Source: Desulfosporosinus sp. HMP52
Lineage (GTDB): Bacteria > Bacillota > Desulfitobacteriia > Desulfitobacteriales > Desulfitobacteriaceae
Assembly (NCBI RefSeq): GCF_000765145.1
Contig: NZ_JMGA01000018.1
Coordinates: 186,001 to 250,000 of the forward strand
Length of the DNA: 64,000 nucleotides
Direction of reading: 5' to 3'
Both the position numbers and the translations under genes were made by a program. Positions 17,212 through 26,145 of this stretch are shown here, in pieces. Position 1 is the first letter of the stretch. Each line of letters starts with the position of its first letter. The notes under the pieces were generated by a model. It ran no database searches and was not told where the DNA came from. It saw only the letters and a list, made by a program, of their open reading frames with translations.

Positions 17212-17976
17212 GTGAATCCAAAAAAAGGGCTTGTTTTAGGTGCCGGAGGTGCACGGGGCTTTGCCCATTTAGGTTTTTTGCAAGTGCTTCAGGAAGAAAA
17301 GATAAGTATGGATCTCGTAGTCGGGTGTAGTGCAGGGGCTATATTCGGTGCCTTATGGTGCGCCGGAATGGATCTCTATCGGGTTGAGCGCCTGTTGACC
17401 TACCCGGGGTTTGCTAAAAAGATATTAGATCCCGCCGTTTCCAAAGAAGGATTAATCAAAGGGGATAGGATACTAGAAGTCCTGCGTCTTTTAACCAGAG
17501 ATATGACCTTTGCTGATCTGAAAATTCCATTAGCTATTGTGGCGACAGATCTTGAAACAGGGGAACTTGTTATATTTAAAGAAGGGAGTGTAGCTCAAGC
17601 AGTTCGGGCCAGCATTTCTATTCCAGGTTTTTTTAAACCCTACCGTTATCAAGGTCGGCTTTTGGTTGACGGGGCTGTTAAAAATCGATTACCCGTTCAT
17701 GTTGCCCGAGAAATGGGAGCAGAAAAAGTTTTAGCTGTCGACGTTAAAAAAGGGTTAATGAATAAACTCAACAGTGCTATGGACATCTTGCTGCAATCCA
17801 TCGAGATTTTAGAGGATGAAGTGTTTCGGGTGCAATGTCATGGAGCTGATCTGTTATTACAACCTGATATCGGACATATCGGAAGTTTTCAGTTTGATCG
17901 AGCTGAAGAAGGTATTAGGCTTGGACGGAATATTGCATTAACTAAATGTTCTGAGATTAAGAGAATAATGGCGTAA
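17212..17976 (+). CDS. Patatin-like phospholipase (RssA/YlbK type)
   Basis: A 254-residue patatin domain protein. It has the oxyanion loop GAGGARGFAHLG, the nucleophile elbow GCSAGA and the Asp of the dyad in VDGAVKN, so the Ser-Asp catalytic pair is intact. The preferred start is GTG at 17212, with GGGGAGGG seven bases upstream; the in-frame ATG at 17176 lacks a ribosome site. The family hydrolyses acyl chains of lipids, but the substrate here is unknown. The ylbJ-ylbK neighbourhood is conserved in spore formers. Confidence 0.88.
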   Translation: MNPKKGLVLGAGGARGFAHLGFLQVLQEEKISMDLVVGCSAGAIFGALWCAGMDLYRVERLLTYPGFAKKILDPAVSKEGLIKGDRILEVLRLLTRDMTFADLKIPLAIVATDLETGELVIFKEGSVAQAVRASISIPGFFKPYRYQGRLLVDGAVKNRLPVHVAREMGAEKVLAVDVKKGLMNKLNSAMDILLQSIEILEDEVFRVQCHGADLLLQPDIGHIGSFQFDRAEEGIRLGRNIALTKCSEIKRIMA

Positions 17977-18137
17977 GGGGTTAAAAAAGCTTGGTTTTTA
18001 TGCTACACTCTAAAATGAAACAACTGTGTGGAAAGAAATTGCGATATTATCTAAATGGAAAATGCTTTTTTCGGGGAAGACTATAGTTTACTAAATCTTA
18101 TAATATTATCAGCTTGGATTATAAAGGGGTATAGAAA

Positions 18138-19331
18138 ATGAAGATTCTTGTTATTAATTGTGGAAGCTCTTCGCTAAAATATCAGGTTATAGATATGGCG
18201 ACAAAAAATGCCATAGGAAAGGGTCTGGTTGAACGAATAGGTCTTCCGGGATCAGTGCTTACACATCGTAATGGATTCGGCGACAAGGAAGTGATTACGG
18301 CTGAGATAACAAATCATACCGTGGCCATTAAACTTGTCTTAGAAGCCTTAGTGTCACCTATCTATGGTGTTCTTAAAGATCTAAAAGAAATCTGTGGGAT
18401 TGGTCATCGAGTAGTTCATGGGGGAGAAAAGTTTTCTAAGTCTGTAGTCATTGATGAAGGGGTCATGAAAGCCCTTAAAGAATGCGTAGAGTTAGCTCCT
18501 TTACACAATCCTCCCAATATTGCCGGAATTATGGCTTGCCAAAAAATGATGCCAGGAGTTCCTCAAGTGGCAGTTTTTGACACAGCTTTTCATCAAACCA
18601 TGAGACCTAACAGTTATATTTACGGATTGCCTTATGATTATTATAAGAAATATGGAATTCGGAAATATGGTTTCCACGGGACGTCTCATAAATATGTCAG
18701 TCAACGGGCTGCAGTCCTTCTGCAAAAGCCTTTAAGCGATCTGAAGCTTATTAGCTGTCACTTAGGTAACGGCGCTTCGATTTGTGCTATTCGTGGGGGG
18801 AAATCAATTGAAACTTCTATGGGCTTTACGCCTTTAGACGGTCTTATGATGGGTACTCGTTCAGGTGCTCTGGATCCGGCAATTGTAACCTATATCATGT
18901 GCAGAGAAAACTTTACCGTCGACCAAATGAATGATTTTTTAAATACTAAGTGTGGTGCCTTAGGGGTCTCGGGAGTAAGCTCTGATTTCAGAGATATTGA
19001 AGTAGCGGCTGAACAAGGGCACGAACGTGCACGGCTTGCTTTAGATATTTTTGAACATGATGTCAGACAATTTATCGGTGCGTATGCTGCTGTACTAGGT
19101 GGAGTTGACGCAATTATATTTACTGCGGGAGTTGGAGAGAACTCGGGACCCATGCGGGAAGCGATCTGTAAAAACCTTGATTACATTGGTGTAGATCTGG
19201 ATGCAGAGAAAAACAAGGTCAGAAGCGAGGAAGTCGATGTTTCCAAACCAAATGCCCGTTGTCGTACCCTGGTGATTCCGACTAACGAGGAATTAATGAT
19301 TGCTTTAGAAACGCATGAGTTAATTCAATAG
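18138..19331 (+). CDS. ackA: Acetate kinase
   Basis: A 397-residue ASKHA-fold kinase interconverting acetyl phosphate and acetate with ADP/ATP. It shows [11 protein letters not shown] at the N-terminus, [23 protein letters not shown] and [10 protein letters not shown], all family signatures, and normal length. It makes ATP in fermentative or acetogenic metabolism. pta, its usual partner, is not in this window. The leader (17977-18137) has a TATAAT but no clear -35 box. Confidence 0.97.
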   Translation: MKILVINCGSSSLKYQVIDMATKNAIGKGLVERIGLPGSVLTHRNGFGDKEVITAEITNHTVAIKLVLEALVSPIYGVLKDLKEICGIGHRVVHGGEKFSKSVVIDEGVMKALKECVELAPLHNPPNIAGIMACQKMMPGVPQVAVFDTAFHQTMRPNSYIYGLPYDYYKKYGIRKYGFHGTSHKYVSQRAAVLLQKPLSDLKLISCHLGNGASICAIRGGKSIETSMGFTPLDGLMMGTRSGALDPAIVTYIMCRENFTVDQMNDFLNTKCGALGVSGVSSDFRDIEVAAEQGHERARLALDIFEHDVRQFIGAYAAVLGGVDAIIFTAGVGENSGPMREAICKNLDYIGVDLDAEKNKVRSEEVDVSKPNARCRTLVIPTNEELMIALETHELIQ

Positions 19332-19365
19332 TTTTAGTGCATAGTAGCTATGTAAAGAGTTTTCC

Positions 19366-19394
19366 TTGACAAAGAAAATTGTGCCAACTATAAT
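19366..19394 (+). promoter_or_regulatory. SigA-type promoter of yceD-rpmF
   Basis: TTGACA (19366-19371), 17-bp spacer, TATAAT (19389-19394): both boxes match the consensus exactly. The predicted start is near 19401, about 20 nt before the yceD ATG. The position rules out a longer yceD reading frame that would start within the -35 box. Confidence 0.9.
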
Positions 19395-19419
19395 AATGAA
19401 TGTGTATTGGGGTGGTATT

Positions 19420-19929
19420 ATGAAAGTGAACGTAGCCCAGGTTCGTTTAAATGGTGGAGAAACTGTCCATTATGATTTAGTGGAGGATTTTTCTGCTCTC
19501 GATTTGGGAATGGAATCTATCTCTTTTCAAGCACCGGTACACGTCCAACTTCAGGTGAACAACACCAGTAGAGCTATGTTAGTAAAAGGAACTATTCACA
19601 CAGAGCTTAAAGCAACCTGTGGACGCTGTTTAGAATCGTTCATTTATCCTGTAGAACTTCTTTATGAAGATGAGTGGGCATTTCGGGCGTTAGCAACAGA
19701 AGATCTCCTTGAGACAGCACTCCTTTTAGACAAAGATGAGATCGATATAAAGGATCGAATTTTTGAACAAATTGTGTTAGCTTTACCGATGAAGTTTATT
19801 TGTTCAGCAGAATGTCATGGGCTCTGCCCAACCTGTGGTGTAAATAGAAATCTAACTCCATGTAATTGCGAGGAAGGTACAGTTGACCCCCGGTTAGCAG
19901 CACTGGCCAAGTGGCAATCCAATGACTGA
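19420..19929 (+). CDS. yceD: YceD/DUF177 family zinc-ribbon protein (YlbN)
   Basis: A 169-residue DUF177 protein, encoded before rpmF as in most bacteria. Metal-binding Cys are visible in CGRCLESF and in the C-terminal CSAECHGLCPTCG segment. Family members are linked to 23S rRNA accumulation in bacteria and plants; the exact role is not settled. ATG at 19420 follows GGGGTGG and lies downstream of the promoter at 19366-19394; the longer frame from TTG 19366 would start upstream of the predicted transcript. Confidence 0.9.
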   Translation: MKVNVAQVRLNGGETVHYDLVEDFSALDLGMESISFQAPVHVQLQVNNTSRAMLVKGTIHTELKATCGRCLESFIYPVELLYEDEWAFRALATEDLLETALLLDKDEIDIKDRIFEQIVLALPMKFICSAECHGLCPTCGVNRNLTPCNCEEGTVDPRLAALAKWQSND

Positions 19930-19961
19930 TTAATTTCAGAAAACATAAAGGGGGTGTAATT

Positions 19962-20141
19962 ATGGGTGTTCCGCAACATCGACAATCAAAATCAAGGGTT
20001 CGTAAACGTCGGGCTATGTGGAAAATAACCGCACCAAACCACATCGAATGCCCCCAATGCCATAAACCAAAAATGCCGCATTATATTTGCCCTAGCTGTG
20101 GGTACTATAATTCTAAGGCTGTTATTACAGTGGAATCATAA
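19962..20141 (+). CDS. rpmF: 50S ribosomal protein L32
   Basis: A 59-residue ribosomal protein: MGVPQHRQSKSRVRKRRA at the start, then a zinc finger from CPQCHKPK and CPSCGYYN, so this is the C+ form. GGGGGTG is at the ribosome-site position. It is cotranscribed with yceD and ends at the terminator just downstream. Confidence 0.97.
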   Translation: MGVPQHRQSKSRVRKRRAMWKITAPNHIECPQCHKPKMPHYICPSCGYYNSKAVITVES

Positions 20142-20155
20142 GGTATGGCACATAA

Positions 20156-20191
20156 AACCAAGAGCTCTTTTAAGAGGGGCTCTTGGTTTTT
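20156..20191 (+). terminator. Rho-independent terminator after rpmF
   Basis: AACCAAGAGC pairs with GCTCTTGGTT, followed by T residues. It separates yceD-rpmF from the fapR operon. Confidence 0.9.
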
Positions 20192-20244
20192 TGCATGCTT
20201 CACAACTTGTGAAGACTCAATTCATGATTCGACAAGCTTATTTC

Positions 20245-20289
20245 TTGATTAGAAGGATTTTATGGTTTATAATTGTGACCAGGTACTAA
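20245..20289 (+). promoter_or_regulatory. fapR promoter with overlapping FapR-type operator
   Basis: TTGATT (20245-20250), 17 bp, TATAAT (20268-20273). Overlapping the end of the -10 box and the start site is TTGTGACC-A-GGTACTAA (20273-20289). Its right half is an exact GGTACTAA half-site of the FapR palindrome and its left half matches in five of eight positions. This is the expected site for autorepression relieved by malonyl-CoA. Confidence 0.75.
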
Positions 20290-20330
20290 ATTGACAATCC
20301 AACTAACACAGCAAGAAATTGGTGATATAT

Positions 20331-20915
20331 ATGGCTCGGTATAGTAAAGAGGAACGCCGTAAACTCTTAATAGAGGCTCTTGCAGAGAATCCGTTTTTTA
20401 CGGATGAGGAACTTTCGGAACGATTTATAGTGAGCGTTTCCACAATTCGATTAGATCGCGGAGAACTTGGGATTCCTGAGGTTCGGGAACGGACTCGGGC
20501 AGTTGCTCAGGAAGCGTATTCTACCTTGAAGTCTTTAGATGATCAGGAATTAATCGGGGAATTGCTGGAACTTGTAATTGGAGAGAGAGCCTGTTCAAAG
20601 CTTATAGTTGATGAAAGTATGGTACTCACTAAAGCTAGAGTAGCACGAGGCCATTATTTATTTGCCCAAGCGAATTCCTTAGCTATTGCCTTGGTGGATG
20701 CTAAAATGGCTCTGACAGGGAGTGTTGAGTTGAAATTCTTAAGGCCTGTCCAGTTAGGGGAAGTTGTTCTAGCAAAAGGAGTAGTCCTTAAACGCAAGCT
20801 GAATAAATATTGGGTTGAAATAAGATTAAGTGTTGGAGCGGAGGACGTACTTCGTGGAAGCTGGATTCTTTTTGCTATAGAGGATTCGGCAGGTATAAGA
20901 GGGGAGATGGAGTAG
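20331..20915 (+). CDS. fapR: Transcription factor FapR, malonyl-CoA-responsive repressor of lipid synthesis
   Basis: A 194-residue repressor. The N-terminal winged/HTH part (about 1-60: YSKEERRKLLIEAL through TIRLDRGELGIPE) is followed by a hotdog-fold domain that binds malonyl-CoA. ATG at 20331 gives the family start MARYSKEERR. The gene heads the fatty-acid cluster and abuts plsX without a gap, and its promoter carries a matching palindrome. Confidence 0.94.
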   Translation: MARYSKEERRKLLIEALAENPFFTDEELSERFIVSVSTIRLDRGELGIPEVRERTRAVAQEAYSTLKSLDDQELIGELLELVIGERACSKLIVDESMVLTKARVARGHYLFAQANSLAIALVDAKMALTGSVELKFLRPVQLGEVVLAKGVVLKRKLNKYWVEIRLSVGAEDVLRGSWILFAIEDSAGIRGEME

Positions 20916-21899
20916 ATGAAAATTGCAGTGGATGCCATGGGTGGGGATCATGCTCCTGAAGAGATTATTAAAGGAGCCCTAATTGCTGCCGAAGCAAGTC
21001 CTGATGTTCAAATTATATTAGTCGGGCAAAAAGAACATATGCAAAAGTTTTTATCAGGCTCACTGCCCAAAAATATATCTCTGTATGAAGCATCGGAAGT
21101 TATAGCAATGGATGAGCATCCGGCCAATGCAGTGCGGAAGAAAAAGGATTCTTCTATAGTTGTCGCTACACGATTAGTTAAACAAGGTGAAGCAGATGCC
21201 GTCGTAAGTGCCGGAAGTACAGGTGCCCAAATGGCTGCTGCGCTTTTAGGCTTGGGGCGTATTAAGGGAATTGAACGACCGGCTATTGCTACTATCCTGC
21301 CAACTCCTGAAGGTGGAAAGCTAATTCTCGATGTGGGGGCAAATATGGATGCCACTCCAGAACAGCTTTGTCAATATGGATTAATGGGCAGCATCTATGC
21401 TGCAAAAATTTTAGGAATTTCTAATCCTCGGGTTGGGCTGCTTAATGTAGGTGGCGAAGAAGGAAAAGGAAATGATTTGACCCAAAAGGCCTACCCCTTG
21501 TTAAAGGCCAGTCCTGTTAATTTTATCGGCAATGTTGAGGGGCGGGATGTTCCCTATGGCCGGTCAGATGTAGTTGTTTGTGAAGGATTTACTGGCAATA
21601 TCCTCCTGAAAACAGCAGAAGGTCTTGCTGGAGTATTGTTTCAGCAGATAAAGGAGAAGATTACTTCGAACGTAGTGCGTAAGCTTGGTGCCTTGGCTGT
21701 CAAACCCGGTTTAAAAGAGATTGCCCAAATGATGGATTATGCTGAATATGGTGGAGCGCCATTACTTGGAGTCAATGGTATCAGTATTATTTGCCACGGA
21801 AGTTCTAAAGCCAAGGCGATCACTAATGCCATCCGGGTAGCTCAAGAATGTGTGCAAGTGCGTTTGATCGAACAAATTCGCGACGACCTCCCTAGATAA
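20916..21899 (+). CDS. plsX: Phosphate acyltransferase PlsX
   Basis: A 327-residue enzyme making acyl phosphate from acyl-ACP, the substrate of PlsY in phospholipid synthesis. N-terminal MKIAVDAMGGDHAP, AGSTGA, and GFTGNILLKTAEG are diagnostic. The ATG directly follows the fapR stop. The acyl phosphate pool also links it to FakA, encoded earlier in the window. Confidence 0.97.
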   Translation: MKIAVDAMGGDHAPEEIIKGALIAAEASPDVQIILVGQKEHMQKFLSGSLPKNISLYEASEVIAMDEHPANAVRKKKDSSIVVATRLVKQGEADAVVSAGSTGAQMAAALLGLGRIKGIERPAIATILPTPEGGKLILDVGANMDATPEQLCQYGLMGSIYAAKILGISNPRVGLLNVGGEEGKGNDLTQKAYPLLKASPVNFIGNVEGRDVPYGRSDVVVCEGFTGNILLKTAEGLAGVLFQQIKEKITSNVVRKLGALAVKPGLKEIAQMMDYAEYGGAPLLGVNGISIICHGSSKAKAITNAIRVAQECVQVRLIEQIRDDLPR

Positions 21900-21936
21900 G
21901 TTTGATTTGACTAGTTAACGAGAAAAGAGGACTGCG

Positions 21937-22938
21937 ATGCGTAGCGTAGGAATTGTTGGGATAGGGTCATATGTTCCTGAAAATATTGTAACAAACAAGG
22001 ATTTTGAACAGTTTTTAGACACCAATGACGAATGGATTATTTCCCGTACAGGGATCAGGCAACGGCATATTGCTCCGAAGGACATGCCTGTTTCGGAATT
22101 GTGTTACCAAGCAGGGTTAAAGGCCTTAGAGGACGCTCAGATCGCGCCTGAAGAGGTTGATTTAATTATCGTGGCGACGATAACCCCGGATTATGCATTT
22201 CCGGCCACTGCTTGTTTGGTAGCAGATCGGTTGGGAGCCAAAAATGCCGCGGGCTTTGATTTGGAAGCCGGATGTAGTGGATTTATCTATGGAGTTGTAA
22301 CCGGCAGCCAGTTTGTCGCTACAGGGATGTATAAAACAGTGCTGGTCATTGGCGGGGAAACCTTAAGCAAAGTGCTCAACTGGCAAGATCGATCTACTTG
22401 TATTCTTTTTGGAGACGGCGCCGGTGCGGCAGTTTTACAACCTGTAAAAGACGGGTTTGGCTTTTTAAGCTTTGAATTAGGTTCAGATGGCTCCGGCGGT
22501 TCACTGCTTAGTCAACCTGCTGGAGGATCAAAACATCCTGCCAGCCTGGAAACGATAGAGAAGAACTTACACACTCTTCAGATGGAGGGCAAGGAAGTCT
22601 ACAAATTTGCTGTCCGAATTATGGGGGATGTGTCAGTAAAGGTTTTAGAAAATGCCGGATTGGCAAAGGAAGATGTGGATCTTCTTATACCCCACCAGGC
22701 CAATATTCGAATTGTTGATGCTGCTGTTAAGCGTTTAGGTATTTCTCCCGATAAAATGGTTATAAATTTAGATAAGTATGGAAATATGTCGGCCGCATCT
22801 ATTCCGGTTGCTTTAGATGAGACATTCAAAGCAGGGCGTATTAATGAGGGGGATATTATTGTGATGGTTGGTTTTGGAACGGGACTTACTTGGGGAGCAT
22901 GTGTTTTGAAATGGACGAAAGTAGGCTTGAAAGTATGA
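21937..22938 (+). CDS. fabH: 3-oxoacyl-ACP synthase III
   Basis: A 333-residue condensing enzyme that starts fatty-acid synthesis from acyl-CoA and malonyl-ACP. The catalytic triad is intact: Cys113 in LEAGCSGF, His in PHQANIR (about 252) and Asn in NLDKYGNMSAAS. AAGAGG lies before the ATG. The stop overlaps the fabK start by 4 nt. Confidence 0.97.
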   Translation: MRSVGIVGIGSYVPENIVTNKDFEQFLDTNDEWIISRTGIRQRHIAPKDMPVSELCYQAGLKALEDAQIAPEEVDLIIVATITPDYAFPATACLVADRLGAKNAAGFDLEAGCSGFIYGVVTGSQFVATGMYKTVLVIGGETLSKVLNWQDRSTCILFGDGAGAAVLQPVKDGFGFLSFELGSDGSGGSLLSQPAGGSKHPASLETIEKNLHTLQMEGKEVYKFAVRIMGDVSVKVLENAGLAKEDVDLLIPHQANIRIVDAAVKRLGISPDKMVINLDKYGNMSAASIPVALDETFKAGRINEGDIIVMVGFGTGLTWGACVLKWTKVGLKV

Positions 22939-23891
22939 TAAAAACAAGGTTATGTGAACTGATCGGAATCGACTATCCCATTTTTCAAGGCGGAATGGCT
23001 TGGGTTTCGACAGGAGAACTGGTTGCAGCGGTCTCGGAAGGCGGAGGGTTAGGAATTATTGGCTCGGGACAAGCTCCGGCAGACTGGCTGCGTCAAGAAA
23101 TTCACAAAGTGAAAGCGATTACCCAAAAACCCTACGGTGTCAATGTCATGCTTATGTCTCCCTTCGTAGATGAGGTTATGCAGGTTATTTTGGAAGAACG
23201 TGTACCTGTCATTACCACCGGGGCAGGGAATCCGGGGAAATATGTACCCATGCTTAAAGAAGTCGGGACAAAGGTGATTCCTGTAGTGGCTTCAGTTGCC
23301 CTAGCCAAGCGCTTGGAAAAGGCTGGGGTAGATGCGCTGATTGCAGAAGGCATGGAGTCAGGGGGACATATCGGAGAGATCGGAACAATGCCACTAGTTC
23401 CTCAAGTAGTAGATGCTGTTTCCATCCCGGTTATAGCCGCCGGAGGAATAGTGGATGGGAGAGGTTTAGTTGCGGCTTTAGCACTGGGGGCTGAAGGAGT
23501 GCAAATGGGAACACGCTTTATGTGTGCCGAAGAATGTACGATTTCTCAGCTGGTCAAAGACAGAATTCTTAAAGCCAAAGATCGGTCTACTGTAATTACC
23601 GGACGTTCAACCGGTCACCCGGTTCGCTGTTTAGATAACAAGTTTACTCGTGAAATGGATCAATATGAGCGAGAAGGAATGTTGGCAGCAGAACTTGAGA
23701 AGCTTGGAGTTGGAAAACTACGACTAGCCATGGTAGAAGGGGATACTGAAAATGGTTCAATCATGGCAGGACAAGTTGCTGGGGCAGTAAGATGTATTGA
23801 ACCGGCAGCCCAGATTATTCAAGATATTATGCGTTCAGCTGAACAAGAATACCACCGGCTTACTGCGCGGTTTGGAGATAGGAGGTCCTAA
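22935..23891 (+). CDS. fabK: Enoyl-ACP reductase II (FabK, FMN-dependent)
   Basis: A 318-residue flavoprotein for the last step of each elongation cycle. Signatures: IFQGGMAWVS, EGMESGGHIGE, AAGGIVDGRG and GVQMGTRFM. ATG at 22935 overlaps the fabH stop (ATGA); a longer frame from 22890 would run inside fabH. No FabI is encoded in the window. A paralogue lies downstream at 26146. Confidence 0.93.
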   Translation: MIKTRLCELIGIDYPIFQGGMAWVSTGELVAAVSEGGGLGIIGSGQAPADWLRQEIHKVKAITQKPYGVNVMLMSPFVDEVMQVILEERVPVITTGAGNPGKYVPMLKEVGTKVIPVVASVALAKRLEKAGVDALIAEGMESGGHIGEIGTMPLVPQVVDAVSIPVIAAGGIVDGRGLVAALALGAEGVQMGTRFMCAEECTISQLVKDRILKAKDRSTVITGRSTGHPVRCLDNKFTREMDQYEREGMLAAELEKLGVGKLRLAMVEGDTENGSIMAGQVAGAVRCIEPAAQIIQDIMRSAEQEYHRLTARFGDRRS

Positions 23892-23894
23892 ATT

Positions 23895-24833
23895 TTGGGT
23901 AAACTTGCCTTTGTTTTTCCGGGACAAGGATCCCAATACGTTGGAATGGGGAAAGAGCTTTTTAGCACTTCTGCTGGCAGGAGTGCTCTTGGGAAAGCAC
24001 GTGAAATCCTGGGAGATAAGTTCATCTCCTTGATCGAAGAGGGGCCGGAGGATGAACTTCAGCTGACGGTAAATACCCAACCGGCCATACTACTGGTAAG
24101 TGTAGTGGCGTGGCAGCTGCTCCACGATGAGGGAATCAAACCTGACTACGTGGCAGGGCATAGCCTTGGTGAGTATTCAGCCCATGTGGCTGCCGGCAGC
24201 CTAGGTTTTGCTGAAGCTTTGCGCGTGGTAAGATCCCGGGGAGAGCTTATGCAAGGAGCTGTTCCCCAGGGTGAGGGGGGGATGGCGGCAATCCTTGGAC
24301 TCTCTACTGATCAAGTAGAGCAAGCTTGTCGCTTGGCTTCAGACTACGGGGTAGTAGCCCCAGCCAACTATAACTGTCCGGGTCAAATTGTTATTTCGGG
24401 GGAAAAACAAGCCGTAACTCGTGCTATGGAGGTTGCTAAGGATTTAGGAGCTAAACGAGCCTTACCTCTCAATGTGAGCGGGCCATTTCATTCTCGTCTC
24501 ATGGAGAAAATGGGAAACGAATTGCGCTTAGTTTTAGAGGGAATAACCTGGGAAACTCCACGTTGCCCTGTGATTGCGAATGTTGATGGACAAGAGGTTA
24601 CTTCCCCGGATCGAATAGTTAATACTTTGGTCAAACAAGTTAGCGGAGCTGTCCTATGGGAACAATCCGTTCGTCATCTTCTCGAACTGGGAGTTGATAC
24701 CTTTATCGAGTGTGGGCCGGGGAAGGTTCTAACAGGTTTGATTAAAAAAATTGCTCCAACTGTTCAACTTCTGCGGGTGGAAGATAATGCGTCCTTAGAA
24801 AAGTCACTTGCATATTTGAAGGAGAGTCGTTAA
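23895..24833 (+). CDS. fabD: Malonyl-CoA:ACP transacylase
   Basis: A 312-residue enzyme loading malonyl groups on ACP. FPGQGSQ near the N-terminus, nucleophile Ser90 in GHSLGEYSA and the later FHS..M and ECGPGKVL motifs are present. The start is TTG at 23895, with GGAGGT at the end of fabK as ribosome site. Confidence 0.96.
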   Translation: MGKLAFVFPGQGSQYVGMGKELFSTSAGRSALGKAREILGDKFISLIEEGPEDELQLTVNTQPAILLVSVVAWQLLHDEGIKPDYVAGHSLGEYSAHVAAGSLGFAEALRVVRSRGELMQGAVPQGEGGMAAILGLSTDQVEQACRLASDYGVVAPANYNCPGQIVISGEKQAVTRAMEVAKDLGAKRALPLNVSGPFHSRLMEKMGNELRLVLEGITWETPRCPVIANVDGQEVTSPDRIVNTLVKQVSGAVLWEQSVRHLLELGVDTFIECGPGKVLTGLIKKIAPTVQLLRVEDNASLEKSLAYLKESR

Positions 24834-24834
24834 A

Positions 24835-25578
24835 ATGATGCTGAAAGATAGCGTGGGTATTGTTACAGGAAGCGGGCGAGGAATTGGGCGAGCCATCGCT
24901 GTGAATTTGGCAACTGCAGGTGTAAAAGTGGTTGTCAATTATGCAGGGCGGTCTGATAAAGCCGAGGAAACCGTCGAGTTAATTCGGGCCGCCGGCGGGG
25001 AAGCGGTGGCGGTACAGGCTGATGTCAGCCAACAGGCTGATGTAGACCGCTTGATAAAAACAGCTATAGAAAAGTATGGTAAGATCGATATTCTTGTCAA
25101 TAATGCTGGGATTACCCGGGATACACTTCTCCTGCGAATGAAAGAGGCAGATTGGGATGCAGTCTTGGAAACGAATTTAAAAGGAGTCTTTCTCTGTACT
25201 AAGGCTGTGAGCAAGGGAATGCTTAAACAACGTTCAGGAGTTATTGTAAATATATCTTCGATAGTGGGTCTTTCCGGAAATCCAGGACAAGCTAATTATG
25301 CGGCAGCTAAAGCAGGAATCATTGGCTTTACTAAGTCTGTCGCTAAAGAATTTGCCTCGCGTGGAATTCGCGTTAATGTGGTTGCACCGGGGTATATTTC
25401 AACTGATATGACGGGGACATTACCAGAAGGGACTCAGGCAGACATTTTGAAAGGAATACCACTTGGCCGTATAGGGAGTCCTGAAGATGTTGCTAACGTA
25501 GTTCGGTTCCTTGTGTCCCCAGAAGCCTCCTACATTACTGGACAGACCTTGAGTGTTGATGGAGGAATGGAAATGTAA
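24835..25578 (+). CDS. fabG: 3-oxoacyl-ACP reductase
   Basis: A 247-residue NADPH-dependent short-chain dehydrogenase. It has TGSGRGIGRAIA for nucleotide binding, NNAG, and the catalytic Ser (NISSIVG) and Tyr-Lys (ANYAAAKAG). The ATG follows the fabD stop by one base; a second ATG three bases later is equally possible. Confidence 0.96.
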   Translation: MMLKDSVGIVTGSGRGIGRAIAVNLATAGVKVVVNYAGRSDKAEETVELIRAAGGEAVAVQADVSQQADVDRLIKTAIEKYGKIDILVNNAGITRDTLLLRMKEADWDAVLETNLKGVFLCTKAVSKGMLKQRSGVIVNISSIVGLSGNPGQANYAAAKAGIIGFTKSVAKEFASRGIRVNVVAPGYISTDMTGTLPEGTQADILKGIPLGRIGSPEDVANVVRFLVSPEASYITGQTLSVDGGMEM

Positions 25579-25619
25579 ATGGTTTTTGTAGTTTTTTTGA
25601 GAGGAGGTGAAGAAGCAGC

Positions 25620-25847
25620 ATGGGAGTTTTCGAAAAAGTAAAAGCCATCGTCGTAGATCAACTGGGGGTAGATGAAGTAACTATTACCCCGGAAACCTCC
25701 TTTGAAGAGCTAAATGCAGATTCTTTGGACATCGTTGAATTGATTATGGCTTTAGAAGAGGCATTCGACATGGATATTCCGGATGAGGAAGCCGAAAAAA
25801 TCCGTACAGTTGGAGATGCAGTTAACTACATCACGGAAAACAAATAA
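25620..25847 (+). CDS. acpP: Acyl carrier protein
   Basis: A 75-residue acidic protein with the phosphopantetheine site Ser35 in [17 protein letters not shown] strong GAGGAGG site precedes it. It ends the first block of the fatty-acid operon at a terminator. Confidence 0.97.
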   Translation: MGVFEKVKAIVVDQLGVDEVTITPETSFEELNADSLDIVELIMALEEAFDMDIPDEEAEKIRTVGDAVNYITENK

Positions 25848-25852
25848 ACACA

Positions 25853-25885
25853 AAAAGGTCCCGTATTCAATGCGGGACTTTCTTT
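25853..25885 (+). terminator. Terminator after acpP
   Basis: AAAGGTCCCG and CGGGACTTT form the stem around a 9-nt loop, then CTTTT. It separates fapR-acpP from the second FabK-like gene and fabF. Confidence 0.85.
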
Positions 25886-26032
25886 TAAGATATTTCTCTC
25901 TCCTTTACCAAGAATTTAAGCCTTTGAAAGTATCTTTAGATTTAGATTAGACTTATCCAAATATTATTAAAGGTTAAAGTCTTCTGATTGATGCTTCTTT
26001 AAAAGGTGATGTGGGTTTAGATATTCAGCTGT

Positions 26033-26058
26033 ATATTCGTGCCTCGAACCACGAATAT
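26033..26058 (+). promoter_or_regulatory. Leader hairpin before a 14-codon frame and the second FabK-like gene
   Basis: ATATTCGTG (26033-26041) pairs with CACGAATAT (26050-26058), a 9-bp stem with the loop CCTCGAAC. It is followed by repeated CGAATAT and a strong ribosome site for the tiny frame at 26086. It could be an attenuator arm or one of the CGAA-rich repeats also seen before rpsP. Confidence 0.5.
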
Positions 26059-26085
26059 CGAATATCGATTGGAGGGTTTAAATAT

Positions 26086-26130
26086 ATGAGTAAAGCTCTA
26101 AAAGAATTCATTGAGTGTGGTAGAACTTGA
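26086..26130 (+). CDS. Possible leader peptide of 14 residues
   Basis: ATG at 26086 has an excellent GGAGGG site nine bases upstream and encodes MSKALKEFIECGRT before TGA at 26128, 15 bases ahead of the next gene. It is too short to identify. It may be a translated upstream frame controlling the flavoprotein gene, or the remnant of a decayed gene start. Confidence 0.4.
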   Translation: MSKALKEFIECGRT

Positions 26131-26145
26131 ACAGGGGGAAAGATT

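Noticed and set aside
19366-19419. Longer yceD start at TTG 19366
   Set aside because: This TTG is the first codon of the TTGACA -35 box, upstream of the predicted transcript start.
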